A stretch of 60,914 nt of DNA from CAYNRG01 sp047973125 (GCA_047973125.1 JBKEBK010000016.1:1-60914), one strand, 5' to 3'; positions 24,057-33,675 are shown, counted from the first letter of the stretch. Numbers and translations: made by a program. The notes: generated by a model not told the origin, from the letters alone.

Positions 24057-25806
24057 AAGCCTTGATATTTTCAATTACATATTTAACAATTTTTTCTTCA
24101 CTCATATTATTATCATCTAAAAGTTTCATCGGATCAAAGCGATCATGAAATTCTTTACTAATTCCCAAGTTTTTCACCCTTATTAAAGCATCACCAAAAT
24201 ATGATGCAATCGACTCTCCAAATCCACCACTTATCACTCCATCCTCTAAGGTAATGATTAACTCATGGTCTTTTTTAAGTGACTCTAAAGTATCTATATC
24301 TAATTTAGACAGAATAATTGGAGAAATAAGTGTGGCATTAATACCATTATCATTAAGTTTAGCATTTATATCTTCTGCAAGCTTATATAAATTACCGACA
24401 ACAATAATTGCTACATCTTTTCCTTTATTAATTACATGATATTTACTAATATTATTTAAATCAAAATCAGTATTATCATCAGCTATATAAGGACCACTTG
24501 GCATCCTAATAACAGTGGGACAATTGGTATTATTGATACTATTCTCTAACATCGATAAGTATTGTTGATTAGAGAATGGCGCTAAAAGCATTAGGTTGGG
24601 AATACTTTTAAGAAGTGCAATATCAAATATTCCTAAATGTGTCTTATCACGCATTGTAAATATAGAAGATCCTGATATTACAATTGTTACTGGATTATTA
24701 TTTAAACATAGATCCTGCGACAATTGATCATAGGCTCTTTGAATAAAACTACTAGTTACCCCAAAGACAGGTTTACCATTATTTTTTGCAATACCCGATG
24801 CCATTGCAACAGCTTGAGCCTCAGCTATTCCAACATCAACAAATTGATCTTTCACACGATCTCTTTTATCCTTACTGAAACCTAAAACAAGTGGAGTCCC
24901 AGCTGTAAGGCAAACAACCCTTTGATCCTTAGCCATCATCTTTTGTAGTAAATCACAACTTTTATCTGCCAGTGTTATAGTAGCAGTATTTAATGGTTCT
25001 GAACTCTCAACACTAAATGGTCCGGTATAATGAAATCTTTCTCTATTAACTTCTGCAAATTTATAACCCTTACCCTTAATTGTATGAATATGAATAACAA
25101 GAGGTTGTGGATGATCTTTAAACTTATCGAAAACACTTATCAAGTTTGAAATGTTATGACCATCTTCTACATAGCAATAATCAAAACCCATAAGCTTAAA
25201 AATATTATTAGCGCACTCCCCATTTGTATTTCGCAATTCTTTTAAGTTCTTATAAATACCACCATGATTCTCAGCAATACTTTGATCATTATCATTAACT
25301 ATGATCATACATTGCGAACTCATTGTAGATAGAGTATTTAACCCTTCAAAAGCTTCTCCACCACTTAGTGATCCATCACCTATTATTGCAATAATTCTAT
25401 CATTTTTCTCATTTAAATCCCTACCCTTAACTAAACCTGAAGCCAGTGATAGTGATGTAGAGGTATGACCAACAGTAAAGATGTCATACTCACTCTCATT
25501 TATATCAGTAAAACCAGTGACACTTTGATACTTATCTTCATTTATAAACGCTTCTTTTCTTCCCGTTAAAATCTTATGAGGATAACATTGATGTGATATA
25601 TCAAAAACAAATTTATCTTTTGGAGCTTCCATTACCCTATGAAGTGCAACACATACATCAGTAATTCCAAGATTCGGCCCTAAATGACCACCAACAGTTG
25701 ATACTCTTTTTAAGATAAGCTCTCTTATCTCTTCTGAAAGAGTTTCTAACTCTTTGATATCAAGCTCGTTTAAATCTTTTGGATAATTTATACTATCTAA
25801 TACCAT
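24055..25806 (-). CDS. dxs: 1-deoxy-D-xylulose-5-phosphate synthase
   Basis: Dxs condenses pyruvate and glyceraldehyde 3-phosphate with thiamine diphosphate, the entry step of the non-mevalonate isoprenoid pathway and a source of thiamine and pyridoxal precursors. The 583 residues are shorter than the usual 620-640. The N-terminal GGHLGPNLG (39-47), SHQCYPHKILTGR (71-83) and the TPP motif GDGSLSGGEA (143-152) with NDN about 30 residues later are present, as is the C-terminal transketolase-like domain. Its ATG overlaps the glyA stop (TAATG). Confidence 0.9.
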   Translation of the reverse strand: MVLDSINYPKDLNELDIKELETLSEEIRELILKRVSTVGGHLGPNLGITDVCVALHRVMEAPKDKFVFDISHQCYPHKILTGRKEAFINEDKYQSVTGFTDINESEYDIFTVGHTSTSLSLASGLVKGRDLNEKNDRIIAIIGDGSLSGGEAFEGLNTLSTMSSQCMIIVNDNDQSIAENHGGIYKNLKELRNTNGECANNIFKLMGFDYCYVEDGHNISNLISVFDKFKDHPQPLVIHIHTIKGKGYKFAEVNRERFHYTGPFSVESSEPLNTATITLADKSCDLLQKMMAKDQRVVCLTAGTPLVLGFSKDKRDRVKDQFVDVGIAEAQAVAMASGIAKNNGKPVFGVTSSFIQRAYDQLSQDLCLNNNPVTIVISGSSIFTMRDKTHLGIFDIALLKSIPNLMLLAPFSNQQYLSMLENSINNTNCPTVIRMPSGPYIADDNTDFDLNNISKYHVINKGKDVAIIVVGNLYKLAEDINAKLNDNGINATLISPIILSKLDIDTLESLKKDHELIITLEDGVISGGFGESIASYFGDALIRVKNLGISKEFHDRFDPMKLLDDNNMSEEKIVKYVIENIKA

Positions 25807-27029
25807 TAGTTCCTCTTTTCCTTGATCATATCTGTAAACTCAAGAACTTCCCTCTTTATTAATGCTTTATTATTTTCACTAGGATCTTTAAGTACATTTG
25901 CAATCCATCTTGCTATCTGTTTAAAATCTTTTTCAATTAAACCCTTAGATGTCATCGCTGCACTACCAAGTCTTATCCCACTGGTAACAAATGGTTTTTC
26001 AGTATCAAATGGTATAGTATTTTTATTACAAGTTATATTAATATCATCAAGATGGCTCTCTGCATCCTTACCAGTCATATTAATTGACCCTTTTATATCA
26101 ACTTGAATTAGATGATTATCAGTACCACCACTTACAAGTCTAAAACCTTGGTTTTCCATCTCTTCTGCTAAAGCCTTAGCATTAAGAATTACTTGCTTAC
26201 TATAATCTTTAAAAGATTCTTCTAGTGCCTCTTTAAAACACACAGCCTTAGCAGCAATAACATGCATTAAAGGACCACCTTGAATCCCTGGAAAAACGCT
26301 CTTATCGATTTTTTGAGCAAACTCTTTTTTACAAAGAATAATTCCACCACGAGGACCCCTTAATGTTTTATGAGTAGTACTAGTAACAAAATCAGCATAA
26401 GGAACTGGACTATTGTGTAAACCAGCTGCTACAAGCCCAGCAATATGAGCCATATCTACCATTAAGTAAGCATTAACTTCATCAGCAATTTCCTTAAATT
26501 TCTTAAAATCAATCTCTTTAGCATAGGCACTAGCACCACAAACAATTAACTTTGGCTTAACCTCTTTTGCGATTTTTAAAACTTCATCATAATCAATCAT
26601 TTCACTCTCTTTATTAACACCATAACTATAAAACTTATAAAGCATTCCTGAAAAATTCATTTTATGACCATGTGTTAAATGACCACCGCTATTCAAGTCC
26701 ATTCCTAAGACTTTATCCCCATACTCTAAAATACTCATGTAAACTGCCATATTGGCCTGTGAGCCTGAATGTGGTTGAACATTTACATGCTCAGCATTAA
26801 AAAGCTCTTTACAACGATCTCGAGCTAAATTCTCAACAATATCAACAGCATAACATCCACCATAATATCTTTTTGATGGATACCCTTCAGCATACTTGTT
26901 GGTAAGAATTGATGCTGTTGCCTCTAATACATCCTCAGATACAAAATTCTCTGAAGCAATTAACTCAATATTTTGATCCTGTCTTTTTGCCTCTTTTAAA
27001 ATAGCACTCTTAATTTCTAAATCTTTCAT
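25806..27029 (-). CDS. glyA: Serine hydroxymethyltransferase
   Basis: GlyA converts serine plus tetrahydrofolate to glycine plus methylene-tetrahydrofolate, the main one-carbon source. The 407 residues contain the NKYAEGYP and RYYGGC segments near the N terminus, the VDMAHIAGLVAAG stretch and the PLP lysine in TTHKTLRGPRGG. All are intact. The site GGAGG lies before the ATG, inside the end of sua5, with a four-base overlap of the genes. Confidence 0.98.
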   Translation of the reverse strand: MKDLEIKSAILKEAKRQDQNIELIASENFVSEDVLEATASILTNKYAEGYPSKRYYGGCYAVDIVENLARDRCKELFNAEHVNVQPHSGSQANMAVYMSILEYGDKVLGMDLNSGGHLTHGHKMNFSGMLYKFYSYGVNKESEMIDYDEVLKIAKEVKPKLIVCGASAYAKEIDFKKFKEIADEVNAYLMVDMAHIAGLVAAGLHNSPVPYADFVTSTTHKTLRGPRGGIILCKKEFAQKIDKSVFPGIQGGPLMHVIAAKAVCFKEALEESFKDYSKQVILNAKALAEEMENQGFRLVSGGTDNHLIQVDIKGSINMTGKDAESHLDDINITCNKNTIPFDTEKPFVTSGIRLGSAAMTSKGLIEKDFKQIARWIANVLKDPSENNKALIKREVLEFTDMIKEKRN

Positions 27030-27646
27030 AATAATCCTCCTTCTTTTAATATTTTATTAATATCTTCAATTGTAATTTTACCTTGCCTTATAATTTTTAA
27101 GTTTTCATTTGAACAATCTAAGATTGTACTAGCTACATTTCCATTTGGTTTACCATCAATTACTATATCAATCTTATCACCAATTCTATCCATTACTTCC
27201 TGTCCACTTGTGCATACTGGCTCATTTGACAAATTTGCACTAGTTAAAAAAAGTGGACACTCAACCTCTTTTATCATTTCAAAAATTACAGGATCACTCA
27301 ACATTCTAAGAGCCATTGTTGATTTATAATTGGAAATATAACCATCAACATCATCTCTTTTATTAAAAATAAATGTAATTTCACCAGGCCAAAAATGCTT
27401 AATTAGCAATCGATCTCGATCATTTAATGCTACAAGTTTCTCACACTGTTCAATTGAAGAAATTACAACTGGAAATGGTTTACTCTTGTCCCTTCCCTTA
27501 ACTTCTTTCATTCTTTTTTGTAACTTTTCATCATCAATTCTACAACTTAAACCATAAACAGTATCCGTTAAAAAAGCTACAATGCCACCATTTTTTAAAG
27601 ACTTTACTGCTTGATCAATATCATTTATTGTTATTAATTTTGCCAA
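27026..27646 (-). CDS. L-threonylcarbamoyladenylate synthase (Sua5/YciO/YrdC)
   Basis: This enzyme makes threonylcarbamoyl-AMP from threonine, bicarbonate and ATP for the t6A modification of ANN-reading tRNAs. The 206 residues contain the family motif KGRDKSKPFPVVI (about 50-62), the TDTVYGLSC segment and SANLS. It ends soon after the YrdC domain, so it is the short TsaC form without the Sua5 C-terminal domain. I choose the TTG at 27646: GAGGTGAT lies upstream of it, and the in-frame GTG at 27655 is part of that site. Confidence 0.9.
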   Translation of the reverse strand: MAKLITINDIDQAVKSLKNGGIVAFLTDTVYGLSCRIDDEKLQKRMKEVKGRDKSKPFPVVISSIEQCEKLVALNDRDRLLIKHFWPGEITFIFNKRDDVDGYISNYKSTMALRMLSDPVIFEMIKEVECPLFLTSANLSNEPVCTSGQEVMDRIGDKIDIVIDGKPNGNVASTILDCSNENLKIIRQGKITIEDINKILKEGGLL

Positions 27647-27669
27647 TAGTATCACCTCATTTACTTTAT

Positions 27670-27699
27670 TTTACCACACATTATTTTTTATGATACAAT
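27670..27699 (+). promoter_or_regulatory. Promoter of alpha/beta hydrolase gene
   Basis: TTTACC (27670-27675) and TACAAT (27694-27699) have an 18-base spacer. A GAGGAG ribosome site follows before the ATG at 27723. The divergent sua5 gene starts only 24 bases to the left, so its own promoter must lie in this same short region; I could not identify it. Confidence 0.5.
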
Positions 27700-27722
27700 A
27701 AAAATGAGGAGAGAATAAAAAA

Positions 27723-28652
27723 ATGAATAAAAAAAATAAAAAAACTTTTATTGTTATTGCTGTTATAGTAGCAATATTAACTATACTGTACTTTGTTATC
27801 GGAAACGCTTTTTATCAGTTAGCACTAAATCCAAACACCGATAAATCAAGAGTTTTTGAAAATGAAGAAACGCAAAATGAAAATAAATATGTCATTGAAG
27901 ATACATTTTTTAAAGATCATACATATAAAGATTTATATACAAGAAATGAAAATTTAAATCTTCATGCCTATAACTTTGATCAGAAAAGTGATACCACAGT
28001 TATTTTGATACATGGATACCTTGCTAATGGATCTACTGTTGGAATACCTGCCACTTATTTCTATGAGCAAGGATTTGATATAGTTGCTCCAGATCTTAGA
28101 GGACATGGAGAATCTGATGGAGACTATATCGGTATGGGATGGGATGATAGAAACGATATCATTGCATGGATTAATCTAATACTTGAAGATAGTCCAAATG
28201 AAAAAATTATTCTATATGGTGTAAGTATGGGAGCAACAACAGTAATGAATACTATTGGTGAAAAATTACCACAAAATGTTAAATTAGCCATTGAAGATTG
28301 TGGATTTACTAGTCCATGGGATATCTTTGATTACCAAATGAAGTCCCTCTTTTCACTACCAACTCATCCATTTATGGATTCAGCCAACACTGTAACTAAA
28401 ATAAGAGCAGGATATAATTTAAAAAACAGTGCTTTAGATCAACTGCCAAAATCTATTATACCAACTCTATTTATCCATGGTGATCAAGATACCTTTGTAC
28501 CATTCTTTATGTTTGATGATATTTATGAAGCAGCAAATAACCCTAAAGAAAAGCTTATAATAGAAGGTGCAGGACATGGCCAATCTTACTTAAAAGAGCC
28601 AGAGCTATACTGGTCTACAGTATCATCATTTATTGAAAAATACTTAAAATAA
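27723..28652 (+). CDS. Membrane-anchored alpha/beta hydrolase
   Basis: A 309-residue protein with an N-terminal membrane anchor (about 9-27) and an alpha/beta hydrolase domain outside or at the membrane. HGYLANG (97-103) is the oxyanion region. The nucleophile is Ser168 in GVSMG, and the acid is probably Asp256 in HGDQDTF. His285 in GAGHG completes the triad. The pattern resembles the YqkD-like/DUF-type serine aminopeptidase S33 hydrolases; the substrate is unknown. It is one of only two plus-strand genes here, a single gene ended by a bidirectional terminator. Confidence 0.88.
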   Translation: MNKKNKKTFIVIAVIVAILTILYFVIGNAFYQLALNPNTDKSRVFENEETQNENKYVIEDTFFKDHTYKDLYTRNENLNLHAYNFDQKSDTTVILIHGYLANGSTVGIPATYFYEQGFDIVAPDLRGHGESDGDYIGMGWDDRNDIIAWINLILEDSPNEKIILYGVSMGATTVMNTIGEKLPQNVKLAIEDCGFTSPWDIFDYQMKSLFSLPTHPFMDSANTVTKIRAGYNLKNSALDQLPKSIIPTLFIHGDQDTFVPFFMFDDIYEAANNPKEKLIIEGAGHGQSYLKEPELYWSTVSSFIEKYLK

Positions 28653-28675
28653 AAAAGTGCCTAGCACTTTTTTTA
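28650..28675. terminator. Bidirectional terminator
   Basis: AAAAAAGTGC (28651-28660) and GCACTTTTTT (28664-28673) form a 10-bp stem with a three-base loop. Both strands end in a T run, so it can stop the plus-strand hydrolase and the minus-strand DUF1622 unit, which converge here. Confidence 0.85.
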
Positions 28676-29029
28676 ATTATCTTTAATTTTTAATTCATCA
28701 ATACTTTTAGCATGCTCAGCTTCTTCACGAGAAATTTCCCAGTGGATTAAGAAAGTTAGAGCAGCTCTTAGTAAGATAATACTCCCAACAATAGCAATCT
28801 CTGATAAATCACGAACAATAACCGTTCTTAAAATTTCACTACCAATTTTAAATTCTAACCCCATAGCCATGCCCTTAGCTAATTTCAATCTAGTAAGAGG
28901 ATCTTTTTTTACGTAGTTAACAAAGCCAACAAGCCCTGCAACTAAAATAATCAATATCCCAATTAACTCAAATATTACAATTGAATAATTAACAATAACA
29001 ACTAAAATTTCATGTAAATAATCATACAT
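28673..29029 (-). CDS. DUF1622 family membrane protein
   Basis: A 118-residue protein with three hydrophobic segments. The middle loop reads RLKLAKGMAMGLEFKIGSEIL, typical of the DUF1622 family (cited by its ends, RLKLAKG and GSEIL). The function is unknown. I choose the ATG at 29029, which has GGAG about nine bases upstream; a longer reading frame starting at 29074 would overlap prmC and has no ribosome site. It is the last gene of the tdk-prfA-prmC unit. Confidence 0.8.
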   Translation of the reverse strand: MYDYLHEILVVIVNYSIVIFELIGILIILVAGLVGFVNYVKKDPLTRLKLAKGMAMGLEFKIGSEILRTVIVRDLSEIAIVGSIILLRAALTFLIHWEISREEAEHAKSIDELKIKDN

Positions 29030-29030
29030 A

Positions 29031-29888
29031 TTATTTCTTCTCCATTTCCACAAATAACATTCGATCTTTATCATTCATATCCTTGATAATTTCTACCTTC
29101 TTATCAGGATAAAATTTATTAAATAAAGCTTTTAAACTACTTGCCTGATTATAGCCAATTTCAAAAGCCATAAAAGCTTTATCATTTAATATTTTATGAC
29201 AATTCTCAAATATATTTTCATAAAATTTCAAACCATCATCTCCACCAAATAATGCCACATGAGGCTCAAAATCTTTAACACTTTTCTCAAGCGTTTCCGC
29301 TTGTGGAATATATGGTGGATTAGAAATTAAAACATCAAACTTTAAATTTTTTTCAATGAAAGGCTCTAACATATCTCCGCTCATAAATGTGATATCAGCA
29401 TCATTAACTAAGGCATTCTCTTTAGCAACTACTAAGGCTTCATCGCTGATATCACTAGCATACACCTTACAGTTTGCCTCTTCTTTTGCAAGAGCTATTG
29501 CAATAGCTCCACTACCTGTTCCAATATCAACAATGTTTTTGATCTTATCTCTTTCAAAATAGTTATCCATCTTAGATAAGATATTAGAAACTAATTCTTC
29601 TGTTTCCGGACGCGGAATTAGTACATCTTTATTAACAAGGATTTTATAGCCATAAAACCACGAATACCCAACAACATGTTGCACCGGCTCATGATTAAGA
29701 ATTCTCTGCATTCCTTTTTTATATTCACTTAGAAACACTTCACTAACTTCACAATCAATATCACAATATAAATCGACCCTATTCTTCTGAGTTAATTCTA
29801 ATAAATAATTTAGTGCATTGCCCTCATAAACTCCATTTTCAATACACTTTTCTTCATACTCACTTAGAAGATTACGATATGAAATCAT
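29031..29888 (-). CDS. prmC: Release factor glutamine methyltransferase
   Basis: PrmC methylates the Gln of the GGQ motif of RF1 and RF2, which raises termination efficiency. The 285 residues have an N-terminal helical substrate-binding domain, the SAM motif DIGTGSGAIAIAL (about 121-133) and the catalytic NPPY (about 189-192). It overlaps prfA by four bases, so the modifying enzyme is co-translated with one of its substrates, a conserved pairing. Confidence 0.96.
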   Translation of the reverse strand: MISYRNLLSEYEEKCIENGVYEGNALNYLLELTQKNRVDLYCDIDCEVSEVFLSEYKKGMQRILNHEPVQHVVGYSWFYGYKILVNKDVLIPRPETEELVSNILSKMDNYFERDKIKNIVDIGTGSGAIAIALAKEEANCKVYASDISDEALVVAKENALVNDADITFMSGDMLEPFIEKNLKFDVLISNPPYIPQAETLEKSVKDFEPHVALFGGDDGLKFYENIFENCHKILNDKAFMAFEIGYNQASSLKALFNKFYPDKKVEIIKDMNDKDRMLFVEMEKK

Positions 29889-30964
29889 GAAAGTGGCTCC
29901 TCAGCAAGCTTTTGTTTTTGATCTTCTGCCAAAAGTCCAGCAACAATATCATCTAACTTTCCATCAACAATTCGATCAAGCTGAGTGATTGTTAAAGAAA
30001 TACGATGATCAGTAACCCTATTTTGTGGATAATTATAAGTTCTAATCTTCTCAGACCTATCACCACTACCTAATTTATCTTTTCGCTCAATACCTTTTTT
30101 CTCTTCTTCAATTCTTTTCATTTCACCATAAACTTTTGCACGAATAGCATTCATTGCTGTTGCTCTATTATCTAATTGACTTCTTCCATCCTGACACTTT
30201 ACTACCATACCAGTAGGAAGATGTGTAATTCTTACAGCCGAGTCTGTCTTATTGACATGTTGTCCCCCAGCTCCACTTGCTCGCATTGTTTCAATCTCTA
30301 AATCCTTCATTTCTATTTCAAAGTCATCCTCATCAACCTCACAAGTAACTAGTACCGTTGCAGTAGATGTATGAATCCTTCCCTGTGTTTCTGTTTTTGG
30401 AACACGCTGAACACGATGAGAACCACTCTCAAATTTCAAATTACCATAAGCCCCATCACCTTTGACAATAAAAGACACTAAAGTAAAACCACCAGCCTCA
30501 GCTTCCATCATTTCAATTAATTCACACTTCCAACCACGACTCTCGGCAAAACGTGTATACATTCGATAAAGATCTCCTGCAAAGATATTACCCTCATCTC
30601 CTCCTGCTGCTCCTCTAATCTCTATTATTGCATTATTATCATCAAGAGGATCTTTAGGAATTAGTAAAACTTCTATTTTTTCCATTAATGCTTCTTTTAA
30701 AGAACTAGCCTCTTCTATCTCTAATTTAGCCATTTCTTTAATTTCAGCATCATTCTCATCCATTAAAACTTCAGCATCACTAAGTCTATTATTAAGCTCT
30801 CTTAACTCATTTAATGCGTCAACCTTACTCTTGAGTGAAGCTTGCTCCTTAGCAAGCTTACCCATTTCCTTAGGATTTTTCAAAACTTCTTCACTCATCA
30901 ATAAATCATTTATTTCTAAATATCTCTCTTCAATTTTTTCTAATTTTTGTATTTTTGCATCCAT
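29885..30964 (-). CDS. prfA: Peptide chain release factor 1
   Basis: RF1 terminates translation at UAA and UAG. The 359 residues carry the GGQ peptidyl-hydrolysis motif at 233-235 (GAGGQHVNKTDSAVR), the N-terminal coiled coil, and the RGAAGGDEGNIFA segment. GGAAAG precedes the ATG. RF2 is encoded separately at 35.4-36.5 kb, so the organism has both class I factors. Confidence 0.98.
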   Translation of the reverse strand: MDAKIQKLEKIEERYLEINDLLMSEEVLKNPKEMGKLAKEQASLKSKVDALNELRELNNRLSDAEVLMDENDAEIKEMAKLEIEEASSLKEALMEKIEVLLIPKDPLDDNNAIIEIRGAAGGDEGNIFAGDLYRMYTRFAESRGWKCELIEMMEAEAGGFTLVSFIVKGDGAYGNLKFESGSHRVQRVPKTETQGRIHTSTATVLVTCEVDEDDFEIEMKDLEIETMRASGAGGQHVNKTDSAVRITHLPTGMVVKCQDGRSQLDNRATAMNAIRAKVYGEMKRIEEEKKGIERKDKLGSGDRSEKIRTYNYPQNRVTDHRISLTITQLDRIVDGKLDDIVAGLLAEDQKQKLAEEPLS

Positions 30965-30981
30965 AACTTTCCTCTTTCATC

Positions 30982-31575
30982 TTATATTTTACAAGGTTTA
31001 TCAATAACCACATGACAATGTCGACAACGAGCCTCATAAGATTCGCTAGCTCCAACTAAAATCAGTGGATCATTCCAATTTGCACTTTTCCCATCAACAA
31101 GTCTTTGAGTTCTAGTTGCTGGTGATCCACAAACCGTACAAACAGCTGTTAGCTTTGTTACAAATTCTGCCTGTGTTATTAATGTTGGCATTACTCCAAA
31201 AGGTTGCCCTTTAAAATCCATATCAAGCCCTGCAACCATCACTCTTTTACCAATACCGGCAAGATAGTCACAAACATCAACAATTGTTTCATCAAAAAAT
31301 TGAACCTCATCAATTGCCACCGTATCTATATCATCACTGATATAATCTAATATTTCCAGTGATTTCTCTATTACAATCCCATCAAGTGAACTACCAGCAT
31401 GAGATATAACTTTTGTTTCACTATATCTATTATCAATTTTAGGTTTAAAGACCAGAACTTTTTTCTTAGCAAATTCCAATACCTTAACCCTTCTTATTAA
31501 CTCTTCCGTTTTTCCAGCAAACATACAGCCAGAAATTACTTCAAGCCAACCAGTTTTATATTGATGATACATCAT
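30982..31575 (-). CDS. tdk: Thymidine kinase
   Basis: This type II kinase salvages thymidine to dTMP. With the start used here it has 197 residues. The P-loop is GCMFAGKTEEL, the base-site segment is AIDEVQFF, and the lasso with zinc ligands is CTVC and CRHC. I place the start at the ATG at 31575, seven bases after GGGG; the in-frame ATG at 31590 has no well-spaced site. A TGC-TAAAAT sequence at 31612..31620 may be its extended -10. The order tdk-prfA-prmC is frequent in Firmicutes. Confidence 0.95.
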   Translation of the reverse strand: MMYHQYKTGWLEVISGCMFAGKTEELIRRVKVLEFAKKKVLVFKPKIDNRYSETKVISHAGSSLDGIVIEKSLEILDYISDDIDTVAIDEVQFFDETIVDVCDYLAGIGKRVMVAGLDMDFKGQPFGVMPTLITQAEFVTKLTAVCTVCGSPATRTQRLVDGKSANWNDPLILVGASESYEARCRHCHVVIDKPCKI

Positions 31576-31633
31576 AATTATACCCCACATTTTTATTCTT
31601 TTACCTTAACTATTTTAGCATAAAAACCCCTAA

Positions 31634-31659
31634 TAAAAAAGAAAGACCTTCGTCTTTCT
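31634..31659 (-). terminator. Terminator of rpmE
   Basis: GAAAGAC (31641-31647) and GTCTTTC (31652-31658) form a 7-bp stem with a four-base loop, followed by TTTTTT on the minus strand. It lies at the rpmE stop. Confidence 0.8.
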
Positions 31660-31861
31660 ATTTAACACCATATTTTTTATTAAACTTCTCAATTCTTCCT
31701 TGAGCTGCAGCAAATCTTTGTCTTCCTGTATAAAACGGATGACAATTTGAACAAGTATCAACTTTAATATCTTTTTTAGTTGATCCAGTTTCAAATTCAT
31801 TACCACATGCCGAACAAGTAACTGTAGTTTTTTGGTATTCTGGATGAATTCCTTTTTTCAT
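31658..31861 (-). CDS. rpmE: Ribosomal protein bL31, zinc form
   Basis: A 67-residue ribosomal protein of the large subunit. The CSAC and CSNC pairs are the zinc ligands of the C-plus form, so it is type A and not the zinc-free paralogue expressed in zinc starvation. GGAAGGAG precedes the ATG. The gene has its own promoter and terminator. Confidence 0.97.
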   Translation of the reverse strand: MKKGIHPEYQKTTVTCSACGNEFETGSTKKDIKVDTCSNCHPFYTGRQRFAAAQGRIEKFNKKYGVK

Positions 31862-31915
31862 ATTTTTTCTCCTTCCGCCTTAGACTAGTTGTCAGCCTAA
31901 AGTAAGTGCTTAATA

Positions 31916-31944
31916 ATACTAACATACAAATACAACTAAAGCAA
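31916..31944 (-). promoter_or_regulatory. Promoter of rpmE
   Basis: On the minus strand TTGCTT (31944..31939) and TAGTAT (31921..31916) have a 17-base spacer. The roughly 45-base leader contains an imperfect TTAG/CTAA inverted repeat that could be a regulatory hairpin. Confidence 0.5.
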
Positions 31945-31997
31945 GAATATTTAGGCGTTTATGCCACAGCATTAGTTATAATTTATACTAAAATACT

Positions 31998-33608
31998 TTA
32001 TTTATTATCGATTGAATAAGAATTAACTATTTGATTGTTTTTATCAATAAAATCAACCTTCATTTTCTCTTCACTAATCTCTACCCTTAACATTAAATAA
32101 TCTTTAGAATTATTAAGATTAGCTTCTCCACCACTAAGTATTATCGGCATCATATTATTTGCTCCATCATATATTTCATTGTTATGCCAATGTCCATGAA
32201 GTAGTAAGTCAGTATCACTCTCTTCAAGTAATCTTAACCAACGACTCTGATATGCAGCAATGCTTTTATCAACTTCTGTAAACTCTTTTTCATTAAGTGG
32301 CACATGAGAAAATGCTACTGTAAATGCTTTAGAAGTAATATCTTCTTCTTTTAATAGTTCACTAAGCCATTTTTCTTCTGTTGCACGATAGTTTTCAAAT
32401 GATGCAAGCATTGAATACTCAGGATCTGTATCTGGCTTATCTTCACCAGTATCAAGTGCAAGAAATGCAGCTGGTCCACTATTAAAGTTATAATAATATT
32501 TATCATCATCTGTACCAACATAATTTATTAACTCACTTGCAAACTTTCCTCTTGTTTCATGATTTCCCCTGATAAAGACAAATGGTACATTGCGTGCAAA
32601 TAACTTAGATACTGGATCTAAAAAGCTTCTTCTTAACTGTCTTTCATCTTTGATATTATCAAAGATATCACCATTAAATACTACAAAATCATAAGCCTTA
32701 TCTTTTTGATTTACAATTAAATTTTCCAGCAAGTTTATATTCTCATGCATATCACTTATTACTAAAAATGATGTTGATTCTGCCTTTTCATCTAATGTAG
32801 TAAATGAATAGGTTTCACTATAAGTTGTATTTCCATATCTCACATCATATGGCTTGTATTGAACAATTTTCTTTGAAGCAACACGATAATAGTACTTCTT
32901 TCCTGCTTCTAGATTACTAATTTTTACTTTATTAACTGTATTATTATTTTCAACTATCCCGTGATTTGAATTAAATGCCTTTAATGAAAGGTCATCCTCT
33001 GTACCATATTCAATCCAACTGACGGCTTTAGAATCACTAATCCAACCCACTACTATTGAATCTTGAGTAGGTGATTGAAGATATGGACCGGTAATTATTG
33101 AAATATTATTATAGAAAGTAGCTCTATATCCAAAATACAACAAAAATATTAAAAATACAGAAATCAAAAAGAAATATTTCTTTTTGAATAGCTTAAATTT
33201 AAAACAAAGATAAGTTGTTACAACTATAAATAAAGTAAATAAGATTAATTTAAGATTATCAAATATTGTATATTTAATTACAACAAAAAGATTTTGTAAT
33301 TGATCAAACAAGTAGTACAAAGCAAAAATATGAATCAACATAGAAATAACTATAAAAATTATTCCAATTACATTTGTTTTCTTCCGATCTTTTTTAAATT
33401 GTCGACAATAAAAATAAATATGAAATAGCGTTAATATAAAGATCAATAAAGTCCAATTAAAATTAATTGATGTTGCTTGATTTAAAAAATAATCTATTTC
33501 AGTCCATACATCTTTTATCAAAAATATTACTAAATCAAATAATGATAAAAATATTATCATTATTGCAGCCATTATTTGATTAGTAGTCAGTACTTTCATT
33601 TCTTTCAT
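31998..33608 (-). CDS. Membrane metallophosphoesterase with fibronectin-like domain (paralogue 1)
   Basis: A 536-residue protein. Five transmembrane helices (about 11-31, 52-69, 81-101, 119-135 and 146-163) are followed by a beta-rich fibronectin III or purple-acid-phosphatase-like N domain (about 172-275, starting ITGPYL) and a calcineurin-like phosphoesterase. The metal motifs are complete: SDMH (285-288), GDIFDN (313-318), GNHE (348-351), SHVP (434-437) and GHWH (472-475). The catalytic part is probably extracytoplasmic. Its substrate is unknown. GGAG precedes the ATG. The gene directly upstream is a full-length paralogue with the same architecture, and each has its own promoter. Confidence 0.88.
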   Translation of the reverse strand: MKEMKVLTTNQIMAAIMIIFLSLFDLVIFLIKDVWTEIDYFLNQATSINFNWTLLIFILTLFHIYFYCRQFKKDRKKTNVIGIIFIVISMLIHIFALYYLFDQLQNLFVVIKYTIFDNLKLILFTLFIVVTTYLCFKFKLFKKKYFFLISVFLIFLLYFGYRATFYNNISIITGPYLQSPTQDSIVVGWISDSKAVSWIEYGTEDDLSLKAFNSNHGIVENNNTVNKVKISNLEAGKKYYYRVASKKIVQYKPYDVRYGNTTYSETYSFTTLDEKAESTSFLVISDMHENINLLENLIVNQKDKAYDFVVFNGDIFDNIKDERQLRRSFLDPVSKLFARNVPFVFIRGNHETRGKFASELINYVGTDDDKYYYNFNSGPAAFLALDTGEDKPDTDPEYSMLASFENYRATEEKWLSELLKEEDITSKAFTVAFSHVPLNEKEFTEVDKSIAAYQSRWLRLLEESDTDLLLHGHWHNNEIYDGANNMMPIILSGGEANLNNSKDYLMLRVEISEEKMKVDFIDKNNQIVNSYSIDNK

Positions 33609-33628
33609 TAGTTTATCTCCTATAATTA

Positions 33629-33657
33629 TATTTAACTTTATGTCACACGTGTGTCAA
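33629..33657 (-). promoter_or_regulatory. Promoter with dyad operator, phosphoesterase 1
   Basis: On the minus strand a consensus TTGACA (33657..33652) is followed after 17 bases by TAAATA; TATAAT further down is too far. The sequence TGACACACGTGTGACA overlaps the -35 and spacer; its centre CACACGTGTG (33653..33644) is a perfect 10-bp palindrome. The same TGACAC-(2 or 3)-GTGTGACA arrangement is found at the paralogue's promoter. Confidence 0.6.
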
Positions 33658-33675
33658 TAATTTATGCATATAGCC

